A stretch of 56,572 bases of DNA from Bacteroidales bacterium (GTDB lineage Bacteria; Bacteroidota; Bacteroidia; Bacteroidales; F082): positions 1 to 56,572 of the forward strand of contig CAAGIO010000020.1 in the NCBI GenBank assembly GCA_900769945.1. The letters run 5' to 3'. This document shows, piece after piece, positions 1 to 6,591 of the stretch (the first letter of the stretch is position 1; every line of letters begins with the position of its first letter). The position numbers and the translations under genes are program-made. The notes beneath the pieces were generated by a model. It ran no database searches, was not told where the DNA came from, and saw only the letters and a program-made list of their open reading frames with translations.

Positions 1-13
1 GTTTGACAAACAT
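1..13 (-). CDS. start of an unseen gene (partial, 4 codons visible)
   Basis: The minus strand carries a start codon at 13-11 followed by Phe-Val-Lys before the window ends. It is preceded by a good ribosome binding site (AAAGGAG, about 9 nt upstream) and by a full promoter at 53-83. Promoter, ribosome binding site and start codon in the right order make a real gene start likely. The product cannot be identified from four codons. The start codon lies in the outer arm of the palindrome at 3-74. Confidence 0.5.
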
Positions 14-74
14 AGTTAAAATCTCCTTTGCGTACCCCATTTTTGGGGTACGCAAAGATATAACTATTTGTCAA
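3..74. repeat. nested palindrome over promoter, RBS and start codon
   Basis: The inner arms are CTTTGCGTACCCCA (26-39) and TGGGGTACGCAAAG (44-57), a perfect 14-bp inverted repeat around TTTT. The outer arms continue the symmetry: TTGACAAA (3-10) pairs with TTTGTCAA (67-74), and TAGTT (13-17) with AACTA (62-66), with small bulges between. On the minus strand the inner palindrome runs from the -7 box into the ribosome binding site. Transcription should start inside one arm, so a DNA operator is more likely than a complete mRNA hairpin. Confidence 0.85.
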
Positions 75-83
75 TCAACGCAA
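53..83 (-). promoter_or_regulatory. Bacteroidota-type promoter of the partial gene
   Basis: On the minus strand TTG (83-81) is followed after 20 nt by TATCTTTG (60-53), a full match to the Bacteroidota -33/-7 consensus. It directs transcription leftward out of the window, and its -7 box overlaps the inner palindrome. Confidence 0.75.
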
Positions 84-107
84 TAAAAAATCAGCATTTT
101 TGAGTGA

Positions 108-161
108 CGAAGTCAGGAGATTGCCGTCATAGAACAACAGATTGCAGCTCTGCGTAAATAA
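108..161 (+). pseudogene. possible 3' end of a truncated gene
   Basis: The frame 108-161 reads RSQEIAVIEQQIAALRK and stops at TAA. This looks like a charged, coiled-coil-like protein C-terminus. It is immediately preceded in frame by TGA and has no start codon. A strong terminator in the same direction follows at 177-218, as expected behind a real gene end. I read it as the tail of a deleted gene; the family is not recognisable, and chance is possible because the stretch is only 17 codons. Confidence 0.35.
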
Positions 162-176
162 TAATTGTTAATACTT

Positions 177-218
177 GGGGATTATGCCACTCTTTAATGA
201 CATAATCCCCTTTTTTTT
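177..218 (+). terminator. rho-independent terminator
   Basis: GGGGATTATG (177-186) pairs perfectly with CATAATCCCC (201-210) across a 14-nt loop, followed by eight T. It has the right form only on the plus strand and fits the gene remnant ending at 161. Confidence 0.85.
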
Positions 219-414
219 GATTATAGACAATAAAGATAATTTTTCAAGTCGGTGATAATCAATGGTTGCGGGTACGGAATCTTGATGATAACCCTCATTA
301 TTGGATTCTAATGTTGTATGAGCGTTTAAGCTGATTCAGCCACCGTAGAGAGAAACCATCATTTGTAAGAGAAATGATTTTGGTGTGACAACAATGTTTT
401 GCAATATCTCTTGT
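219..414. other. intergenic stretch without recognisable features
   Basis: Between the terminator and the LUD gene stop codon no frame, tRNA or promoter stands out on either strand. No clear terminator hairpin for the leftward rsfS-ftsH-LUD transcript is visible here. Confidence 0.5.
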
Positions 415-1095
415 TTACTCAACATCTTCATCTTCAACGAGGAACAATGCTAACTGTTTGATGCTCTGGGCTCCAGCGACAAAGTGATTATCAAACTCCA
501 TGCTTCTCGATGCCCCGCTGATGATTACAGTCTGTGAAGGCTTGTTGTCTCCGTATTTCTCTTTAAGAAGGTTGTTAGCTTCTCTAATATTCGGGACAAT
601 CTGGCTTGGGGTGGCATAAACCAAGAGGACGTCAGGAATGGAGTACGCCATTCTGGAGCCGGCGCATCTGTCGGAAACAACAATGCTTCCGGTTTGAGCT
701 ATCAGACACTCGCAATCGATGATACTAACAGTTTTCTTCTGGTTGATGTCGTATTCCTTGTTTACAACAATGTCGTTGTTTTCAAGCAACTGAGTAATTC
801 CAGAACTTGTTGAATGGAGCGTATTCCATTGGTTTTCAACAATGTATTGTTTCAATGCTTCAATAAAGCTCTTATTATCCTCAAAATAGATGAAGATGCC
901 GCCGTTGTTCTTGAATCTCTCAATAAAAGTGAAATCGGCACCGTCTTCTTCTTTAAAAGGAGTCCAAGTGTCGATATTCATATTAATATCAGAGAAGTTA
1001 TTTTCGTCCTTTCCCATCACAGCATTTCTAACTTTGGCAAGAATCTGCTCTTTGTTAGTGCTTTCGTTTAGGTTCCCGAACGATAATCTCTTCAT
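415..1095 (-). CDS. LUD-domain protein (LutC/YkgG-like)
   Basis: The 226-residue protein resembles single-domain LUD (lactate utilisation) proteins. The C-terminal half has the family pattern: an ECLIAQTGSIVVSD-like stretch near residues 128-142, a hydrophobic IPDVLLVYA strand around 153-161, and SQTVIISGASR near 186-196. LUD proteins in lut operons help oxidise L-lactate, but the lutA and lutB partners are absent here, so that role should not be assumed. It is the last gene of rsfS-ftsH-LUD, beginning 5 bp after the ftsH stop codon. Its fixed position next to ftsH in Bacteroidota suggests a link to envelope or metabolic upkeep, which is inference. No signal peptide is seen, so it is probably cytoplasmic. 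Confidence 0.85.
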   Translation of the reverse strand: MKRLSFGNLNESTNKEQILAKVRNAVMGKDENNFSDINMNIDTWTPFKEEDGADFTFIERFKNNGGIFIYFEDNKSFIEALKQYIVENQWNTLHSTSSGITQLLENNDIVVNKEYDINQKKTVSIIDCECLIAQTGSIVVSDRCAGSRMAYSIPDVLLVYATPSQIVPNIREANNLLKEKYGDNKPSQTVIISGASRSMEFDNHFVAGAQSIKQLALFLVEDEDVE

Positions 1096-1100
1096 TGTAG

Positions 1101-3062
1101 TTATTGATTTTCAGTGTTGTCGTTATTCTTGGTCTTTGGGTTTCTTTCTTCAGAGGTCCAAGGGCGTTTGCCGAAAATCGTTTCGAGGTCGTCACCGAAA
1201 ATCACTTCTTTATCAAGGAGTTTTTCGGCGAGTTTAGTGAGGCCTTCTTTATTATCGGTAAGGATTCTGAGGGCTTCTTGGTAAGCGTTTTCGATAAGTT
1301 TGCTTACTTCCTCATCAATTGTTTCGGCTGTTTTCTCGCTATAAGGCTTTGTCAGGGCGTAGTCTTGCTGTCCTGTTGAGTCGAAATAGCTTACGTTACC
1401 GATTTTCTCGTTGAGGCCGTAGTATGTCACCATGGCGAATGCTTGTTTTGACACTTTTTCGAGGTCGTTGAGAGCGCCGGTAGAGATATGGCCGAATATT
1501 ATTTGTTCTGCGGCGCGTCCTCCGAGTGTGGCGATCATCTCGTGGTACATCTGTTCTTTTGTTGTTATTTGTCTTTCGTCGGGGAGGTACCATGCGGCGC
1601 CGAGGGCCTTGCCTCTTGGGACGATAGTGACTTTCACGAGAGGGTGTGCGTATTCGAGCATCCAGCTTGTTGTGGCGTGTCCGGCTTCATGGAAGGCTAT
1701 GACTTTCTTTTCGGATTCTGTTATCACTTTGTTTTTCTTTTCGAGACCGCCTACTATTCTGTCGATGGCGTCGAGGAAGTCTTGTTTAGAGATAGCGTCG
1801 CCGTTGCGTCGTGCTGCTATGAGGGCGGCCTCGTTGCATACGTTAGCAATGTCGGCACCGGAGAATCCGGGTGTTTGTTTAGCGAGGAAGTCCTTGTCAA
1901 CGTCGGGTGCGAGTTTCAGGTTGCGCATGTGGACGTTGAAGATCTCGTATCGTCCATTAAGGTCAGGGAGTTCCACATAAATCTGTCTGTCAAAGCGGCC
2001 GGCGCGCATGAGTGCCTTGTCGAGGATGTCGGCGCGGTTTGTTGCGGCGAGAACGATGACGCCTGAGTTGGTGCCGAAGCCGTCCATCTCTGTAAGCAGC
2101 TGGTTCAGAGTGCTTTCTCTTTCGTCGTTGCCTCCGTTCATTGGGTTCTTGCCTCTTGCCCTGCCGATAGCGTCAATCTCATCGATGAAGATGATGCATG
2201 GTGATTTCTCTTTTGCTTGTTTGAAGAGGTCACGCACCCTTGACGCTCCAACACCCACGAACATCTCTACGAAGTCGGAGCCGGAGATGCTGAAGAACGG
2301 TACACCCGCCTCGCCCGCCACCGACTTGGCTAACAACGTCTTTCCTGTTCCGGGAGGGCCTACAAGGAGAACGCCTTTCGGAATCTTGCCGCCTAACCTT
2401 GTGTATTTGGCGGGATTTCTAAGGAAGTCAACGATTTCCATCACTTCCTCCTTGGCTTCGTCAAGACCCGCCACATCTTTGAACGTGGTCTTTGAGTCTT
2501 TGTCCTGATCGTATAATGTGGCTTTCGACTTCCCGATGTTGAAAATCTGGTTTCCTCCACCTATTCCTCCGGCGTTCTTGTTCATCATTCGCATGATGAC
2601 AAACCAGAATACAAGTAATAAGATGATAGGTAACGTCCAGCTTAATATCTCCGCGCCCCAGTTGTGACGTTCAACAGGAATCACCTCAATAGGGTTAGGG
2701 AGGTCCTTCTGCGCCTCGTCAACTTTTGTGTAAAGACGGTCCTCCGACACTTGTAACGAGTATTTAGGCTTGGCAGTGAAGGAGTTATATGTCTCCTCCG
2801 GGAAATACTTCCTCATTCCCTGCTCGTTAAGGTAAATCTCCGCCAACCTGCCGTTTACAAGTTCAATCTTGTCAACATCCTGATCCTTTAGCATCTTTGT
2901 CAGCTCGGTCATTGTCGTCTCCTTCATGGTGCCGGAGCCCCCAAAGATTATCGAGCCGATGAAAAACGCTATTAAGACGATATACACCCAATAGAAACCT
3001 ATCTTTCGCTTGGGCTTGTTGTCGTTATTCCTTATGTTTCCAGATGGATTCTCTTCTCTCAT
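1101..3062 (-). CDS. ftsH: ATP-dependent zinc metalloprotease FtsH
   Basis: FtsH is a membrane-anchored AAA+ hexamer that degrades misfolded membrane proteins and short-lived regulators. The 653-residue protein has a short cytoplasmic N-terminus, transmembrane helices at about 22-40 and 138-156 around a periplasmic loop, Walker A GPPGTGKT (235-242), Walker B IIFIDEID (290-297) and the zinc site HEAGH (458-462). The tail after about residue 635 is polar and Asn/Lys-rich. Length and domain order are normal. The gene follows rsfS by 17 bp and precedes the LUD gene by 5 bp, so all three are probably cotranscribed from the promoter at 3477-3507. Confidence 0.98.
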   Translation of the reverse strand: MREENPSGNIRNNDNKPKRKIGFYWVYIVLIAFFIGSIIFGGSGTMKETTMTELTKMLKDQDVDKIELVNGRLAEIYLNEQGMRKYFPEETYNSFTAKPKYSLQVSEDRLYTKVDEAQKDLPNPIEVIPVERHNWGAEILSWTLPIILLLVFWFVIMRMMNKNAGGIGGGNQIFNIGKSKATLYDQDKDSKTTFKDVAGLDEAKEEVMEIVDFLRNPAKYTRLGGKIPKGVLLVGPPGTGKTLLAKSVAGEAGVPFFSISGSDFVEMFVGVGASRVRDLFKQAKEKSPCIIFIDEIDAIGRARGKNPMNGGNDERESTLNQLLTEMDGFGTNSGVIVLAATNRADILDKALMRAGRFDRQIYVELPDLNGRYEIFNVHMRNLKLAPDVDKDFLAKQTPGFSGADIANVCNEAALIAARRNGDAISKQDFLDAIDRIVGGLEKKNKVITESEKKVIAFHEAGHATTSWMLEYAHPLVKVTIVPRGKALGAAWYLPDERQITTKEQMYHEMIATLGGRAAEQIIFGHISTGALNDLEKVSKQAFAMVTYYGLNEKIGNVSYFDSTGQQDYALTKPYSEKTAETIDEEVSKLIENAYQEALRILTDNKEGLTKLAEKLLDKEVIFGDDLETIFGKRPWTSEERNPKTKNNDNTENQ

Positions 3063-3079
3063 ATCAAATAACTTAAAAA

Positions 3080-3451
3080 TTAATCTTCATACGTTGTTTT
3101 CTCTGCATCAGCCCACAGTTCCTCAAGCTTGTAAAAACTGCGCTTTGGCTCAAGGAAGACATGGACTACAACGTCAACATAGTCTATTAATATCCATTCG
3201 GCGTTGTCAAAACCTTCCTCATGATACACGTGCACACGCAATTTGTTCCTGACATTGTCGATAATCTTGTCAGCAATAGCGGTCACCTGTGTCTTCGACT
3301 GTGCATGGCAAATGACAAAATAATCTGTTACCGCCGAGTCTATATCCCTCATATCCAATGATGTAACTCCACATGCCTTGCTCTCAAGCATTGTCTCAAC
3401 TATTGTTGACAGAACTTCTTCTGTATTGTCGTTTTCGTGTCTTATTCTCAT
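3080..3451 (-). CDS. rsfS: ribosomal silencing factor RsfS
   Basis: RsfS (Iojap/YbeB family) binds ribosomal protein uL14 on the 50S subunit and blocks joining with the 30S subunit when nutrients are scarce. The 123-residue protein shows the family core: ESKACGVTSLDMR near 28-40, DYFVICHAQSKTQV near 48-61, and WILIDYVDVVVHVF near 86-99 followed by a Tyr-Leu-Glu-Leu-Trp-like end (KLEELWADA). It is the first gene of the leftward operon with ftsH and the LUD gene and is divergent from birA. Confidence 0.95.
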   Translation of the reverse strand: MRIRHENDNTEEVLSTIVETMLESKACGVTSLDMRDIDSAVTDYFVICHAQSKTQVTAIADKIIDNVRNKLRVHVYHEEGFDNAEWILIDYVDVVVHVFLEPKRSFYKLEELWADAEKTTYED

Positions 3452-3476
3452 GTTCTTATTATAAAAAATTTTTGTG

Positions 3477-3507
3477 CAAAGATAATTATAAATTCACAAT
3501 TATTCAA
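3477..3507 (-). promoter_or_regulatory. promoter of rsfS-ftsH-LUD
   Basis: On the minus strand TTG (3507-3505) is followed after 20 nt by TATCTTTG (3484-3477), a full consensus match located 26 bp before the rsfS start codon. Its -33 element lies directly beside that of the divergent birA promoter. Confidence 0.8.
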
Positions 3508-3509
3508 TG

Positions 3510-3539
3510 TTGTCCTACAATAAAAAATATTTATCTTTG
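3510..3539 (+). promoter_or_regulatory. promoter of birA
   Basis: TTG (3510-3512), a 19-nt spacer and TATCTTTG (3532-3539) match the Bacteroidota consensus. The birA start codon lies 35 nt downstream. Confidence 0.8.
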
Positions 3540-3574
3540 TTTTCTCAACGAAAAACATCATTTGTTAAACAAAA

Positions 3575-4333
3575 ATGGACTTAAAGGTATTGGTTTTTGA
3601 TGAAATTAATTCCACTAACGCCTATCTTCTTGAGAAAAAGATGCTTGGTGAAGACATCGCTAACACCGTAGTTATGGCGCGCCATCAGACGAGAGGGCGG
3701 GGGATGGGCAGCAACAGCTGGAATAGCGAGCCGGGAAAGAACCTGCTTTTCAGTATCGCTCTTGACGTACCTTTCATTAGGGCTGAAAATCAATTTGTTA
3801 TCTCTCAGGCGGTGGCAGTTGCAATAGCTGAGTCGTTGGAGATGGTGACAAAAAACCCTATTATTAATAAAGGTGATATTAAGATAAAATGGCCGAACGA
3901 CATTTATTTCGGCGACAAGAAACTCGCCGGGATTTTGATACAGAACTCTTTGTCGGGGGTGATGATGCAAAACACTGTCATTGGTGTCGGAATTAATATC
4001 AATCAGCTTGTTTTTGATGAGAAAATCCCTAATCCTATCTCGTTGAAAATCATCACAGGAGAGGAATATGATGTGCTTTCGCTTCTTTATTCCGTCTCTT
4101 CCGCGATAAAAGATTATGTGATGAAATTATCTGATAGCGGCTGGGTAGAGAAGGTTAACGACGCCTATATTAATAAGCTGTATCGTTATGGCGAATGGGC
4201 GTATTATGAGTTTGAAGGCGAGGTTAAGTCAATGATAATGAGAGGCTTTGATAAATTCGGTAGGCTGATGCTTTCCGATGCTGAGGGTCGAAGCGTTGTC
4301 TGTGACGTGAAGGAAGTGAAGTTCGTCATTTAG
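3575..4333 (+). CDS. birA: biotin--[acetyl-CoA-carboxylase] ligase
   Basis: BirA activates biotin to biotinyl-5'-AMP and attaches it to the carrier lysine of biotin-dependent carboxylases. The 252-residue protein starts directly with the catalytic domain: STNAYL near residues 13-18, the adenylate-binding loop GRGMGSNSW (41-49), KWPND (105-109) and KLAG with its conserved lysine (116-119), then a short SH3-like C-terminal domain. There is no N-terminal helix-turn-helix, so it is a monofunctional ligase and not a repressor like the E. coli protein. It is a single-gene unit under its own promoter. Confidence 0.95.
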   Translation: MDLKVLVFDEINSTNAYLLEKKMLGEDIANTVVMARHQTRGRGMGSNSWNSEPGKNLLFSIALDVPFIRAENQFVISQAVAVAIAESLEMVTKNPIINKGDIKIKWPNDIYFGDKKLAGILIQNSLSGVMMQNTVIGVGININQLVFDEKIPNPISLKIITGEEYDVLSLLYSVSSAIKDYVMKLSDSGWVEKVNDAYINKLYRYGEWAYYEFEGEVKSMIMRGFDKFGRLMLSDAEGRSVVCDVKEVKFVI

Positions 4334-4367
4334 CCTAAAATAATGGGGCTAAGTGATGTCGGATATA

Positions 4368-4757
4368 TTAAAGGCTGCTTGCTTTTTGCGCCATCATATC
4401 GACGAGGCTCTGTAGAGGTCTTTTCGCCATCATCGACATGAGGGGATTCAGTTGAGCGTCAATCTCAAACATGACTCTGCATTTGTCGCCGGTGGATGCA
4501 ATCTTTATTGATAAGATGAAGGGGAATGGGGTCTTGCCTTCGGGAGCGAGTTGCACTAAGCTATAAGGCACTCTCTGACAGACACTTAGTTTAATACTTC
4601 CCATGCCTTGTACTGTAAAGGCGAGGGTGTCGGTGGTTGAGTTGATGTTGACGGCCTGTTCTGGAAGAAGAGCCGGAATGTTGTTCATGTCGTTGGCGAT
4701 AGCGTAAAACTCCTTCTCGCTTAGTCGTGTGTCGGTATAATTTGATTGGAAGAGCAT
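4368..4757 (-). CDS. small SRPBCC/START-like protein
   Basis: A 129-residue protein from the ATG at 4757. An upstream TTG would add nine residues but lies in a hairpin and adds nothing family-like. The pattern of an early Glu-Phe-Tyr helix (about 15-20), alternating hydrophobic strands, and a long C-terminal helix with NPLMSMMAKRPLQSLVDMMA fits the helix-grip fold of SRPBCC proteins, which bind hydrophobic ligands. No catalytic residues can be named and no signal peptide is present. It sits 72 bp downstream of pyrE on the same strand and is probably cotranscribed. The fold is inferred from sequence pattern only. Confidence 0.75.
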   Translation of the reverse strand: MLFQSNYTDTRLSEKEFYAIANDMNNIPALLPEQAVNINSTTDTLAFTVQGMGSIKLSVCQRVPYSLVQLAPEGKTPFPFILSIKIASTGDKCRVMFEIDAQLNPLMSMMAKRPLQSLVDMMAQKASSL

Positions 4758-4773
4758 CTTGTCTAAGTTAGGA

Positions 4774-4797
4774 ATGAGCCGCAAGGATACGGCTCAT
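4774..4797. repeat. hairpin between pyrE and the SRPBCC-like gene
   Basis: ATGAGCCG (4774-4781) and CGGCTCAT (4790-4797) form a perfect 8-bp stem around an 8-nt loop. No T-run follows on the minus strand, so it is not a standard terminator. In the pyrE transcript it lies 16 nt before the next start codon and could affect mRNA processing or translation of the downstream gene. Confidence 0.7.
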
Positions 4798-4829
4798 CCG
4801 GTTGTTGTTATTAATTGTTAGAATGTGTG

Positions 4830-5480
4830 TTAGATAGAATGAGCATCAGACCACTGCTGTGGGTTCTTCCTCCATTCGAGAAGCGACTGCATCTGGTCAT
4901 CAGTTACATAGAACTCCTCAAGGGCGGTCTTGATAAGAGCGTCGTAGTTGCTGATTGTCGTGAGTTCGCATTGTGCCTTCTTGAATGCCTCAGCTGCTAC
5001 ATCAAGGCCGTAGGTGAATATTGCCATCATGCCTTTCACTACTGCGCCTTTAGCGCGTAATGCCTCAACAGCGGCGAGACTTGACTTCCCTGTGGAAACG
5101 AGGTCCTCTATCACGACAACAGAGGCTCCTTCTGTCACTATTCCCTCAACCTGATTGTTTAGCCCGTGCGATTTCGCCTCTGAACGTACATAGCAGAAAG
5201 GAAGCCCAAGGTCCTGAGCCACAAGTGCTCCTTGCGGAATGCCTCCTGTTGCTACGCCAGCAATGATGTCTGGCTTTCCGAACTTCTCAACGCATGTCTT
5301 TGAGAAAGCCTCGCGAATGAATGTCCTGATCTGCGGGTATGATAAGGTTACGCGGTTGTCACAGTATATCGGTGACTTTAATCCACTCGCCCATGTAAAA
5401 GGATTTGCAGGATTCAGTTTAATTGCTTTAATTTGCAGCAGAAATTTAGCTAATGTCAAAGCTGTGTCTATTTCGTTCAT
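4830..5480 (-). CDS. pyrE: orotate phosphoribosyltransferase
   Basis: PyrE converts orotate and PRPP to orotidine 5'-monophosphate in pyrimidine synthesis. The 216-residue protein has the type I PRTase PRPP-binding motif VVVIEDLVSTGKSS (121-134), the substrate region TWASGLKSPIYCDNR (29-43), and the flexible-loop sequence EAKSHG (101-106) whose basic residues contact PRPP. Length is normal. It is divergent from the Nudix gene. A possible -7 box (TACATTTG, 5506-5499 on the minus strand) lies 19 bp upstream, but no good -33 element accompanies it. Confidence 0.97.
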   Translation of the reverse strand: MNEIDTALTLAKFLLQIKAIKLNPANPFTWASGLKSPIYCDNRVTLSYPQIRTFIREAFSKTCVEKFGKPDIIAGVATGGIPQGALVAQDLGLPFCYVRSEAKSHGLNNQVEGIVTEGASVVVIEDLVSTGKSSLAAVEALRAKGAVVKGMMAIFTYGLDVAAEAFKKAQCELTTISNYDALIKTALEEFYVTDDQMQSLLEWRKNPQQWSDAHSI

Positions 5481-5501
5481 GTGTTTCTAAAATTTTTGCA
5501 A

Positions 5502-6086
5502 ATGTATAGACTTTTTTGTAATAATCGATTGTTGACCGCAAATTATTTTTGCGAAGATGTTTTGTATGATAGCAACAAAGGTGTTTCGTCTGCCGATATC
5601 CGCGAAATCATTGCGGAATGGCTTGAGGGTGATGGCGATATCGACTTGTGTGATGTTGATGGTACCGTCTTGGCCGTGGCGGTAAGAGATACCTTCAGGC
5701 AAGCCCCCGCCGCTGGTGGTGTGGTGCTCGTTGACGACAAAATCGTTGCCATCAACAGAAACGGCATCCCTGACCTCCCAAAAGGACATATCGAACGTGG
5801 TGAGTCGCCCGACACTGCCGCCTTACGCGAGGTGGAAGAAGAGACAGGACTGTCTAACCTACAGATTATCAAACCTCTCACTCCTACATGGCACTGCTAT
5901 CTCCTTGACGGGAGATGGACCTTGAAGAAAACATCGTGGTTCCTGATGCGCTCCCTCGACAATAACCCTTCCTTCAGACCTCAGACCGAAGAGGGTATCT
6001 CGAATGTGTTCCTCACCGACCCTCATCACCCCGATTTCTTTAATAACACCTTCGCCTCTATCCGTTTTTTGATTTCATCGCTCTGA
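5502..6086 (+). CDS. Nudix hydrolase
   Basis: A 194-residue protein from the ATG at 5502; an upstream in-frame start would add seven residues. The Nudix box is canonical: GHIERGE at 95-101 and REVEEETGL at 109-117, giving the catalytic REXXEE pattern that binds metal and cleaves nucleoside diphosphates linked to other groups. The roughly 65 residues before the Nudix fold form an extra N-terminal region with an acidic patch (EGDGDIDLCDVDG). The substrate cannot be predicted; pool sanitation or nucleotide-sugar cleavage are options. It lies upstream of coaD, which has its own -7 box. Confidence 0.93.
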   Translation: MYRLFCNNRLLTANYFCEDVLYDSNKGVSSADIREIIAEWLEGDGDIDLCDVDGTVLAVAVRDTFRQAPAAGGVVLVDDKIVAINRNGIPDLPKGHIERGESPDTAALREVEEETGLSNLQIIKPLTPTWHCYLLDGRWTLKKTSWFLMRSLDNNPSFRPQTEEGISNVFLTDPHHPDFFNNTFASIRFLISSL

Positions 6087-6103
6087 ATGTCGATAGTTTT
6101 TGT

Positions 6104-6111
6104 TATCTTTG
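6104..6111 (+). promoter_or_regulatory. -7 box of coaD
   Basis: TATCTTTG matches the Bacteroidota -7 consensus 18 nt before the coaD start codon. There is no clean TTG at the expected distance; CTCTG near 6081 is the nearest candidate. Confidence 0.6.
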
Positions 6112-6129
6112 CAAATTAAAATTCAATTT

Positions 6130-6591
6130 ATGAGAACTGCTGTGTTCACTGGCTCTTTCGACCCTTTCACTCGCGGACACGAGGACATCGTCCTTCAGGC
6201 ACTGCCGCTTTTCGATGAGCTGATTGTTGCAATAGGTGAAAATATTAATAAGAAATATGCCTTTAGCATTGAGGACAGAATATCTTGGATAAAGAACACC
6301 TTCCAATCGGTGGATAAGGTGAAAGTTGTTCGTTACGAAGGCCTTACCGTCGATTTGTGTAAAAAGCTTAACGCAAAGTTCATTGTGCGCGGACTCCGAA
6401 ATAGTGCCGACTTCGACTATGAGAGCGTGATGGCCGAGGCAAATAAAAAACTTGCCCCTGATGTTGAAACCGTGTTCTTCCTGTCGCGTCCCGACCTGCG
6501 CTGCGTGTCGTCATCACTGGTGCGTGACATCGTGAAATGTGGCGGAAACCCTCTCGACTTCATGCCCGAAAACTCCGGATTCCATGTGTAG
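6130..6591 (+). CDS. coaD: phosphopantetheine adenylyltransferase
   Basis: CoaD transfers AMP from ATP to 4'-phosphopantetheine, the penultimate step of coenzyme A synthesis. From the ATG at 6130 the protein has 153 residues, normal for the family. A TTG at 6100 would extend it but lies upstream of and overlaps the promoter. Visible motifs are TGSFDPFTRGHEDI (7-20), containing the nucleotidyltransferase HxGH-like signature (RGHED), the phosphopantetheine-site segment FIVRGLRNSADFDYE (84-98), and SSSLVRD (127-133). The next gene starts 8 bp inside its end, so the two are probably translationally coupled. Confidence 0.97.
   Translation: MRTAVFTGSFDPFTRGHEDIVLQALPLFDELIVAIGENINKKYAFSIEDRISWIKNTFQSVDKVKVVRYEGLTVDLCKKLNAKFIVRGLRNSADFDYESVMAEANKKLAPDVETVFFLSRPDLRCVSSSLVRDIVKCGGNPLDFMPENSGFHV

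Noticed and set aside
415..1095. Lactate utilisation role for the LUD protein
   Set aside because: lutA and lutB are absent from the window, and the gene belongs to the ftsH operon, so the family name alone does not support the pathway.
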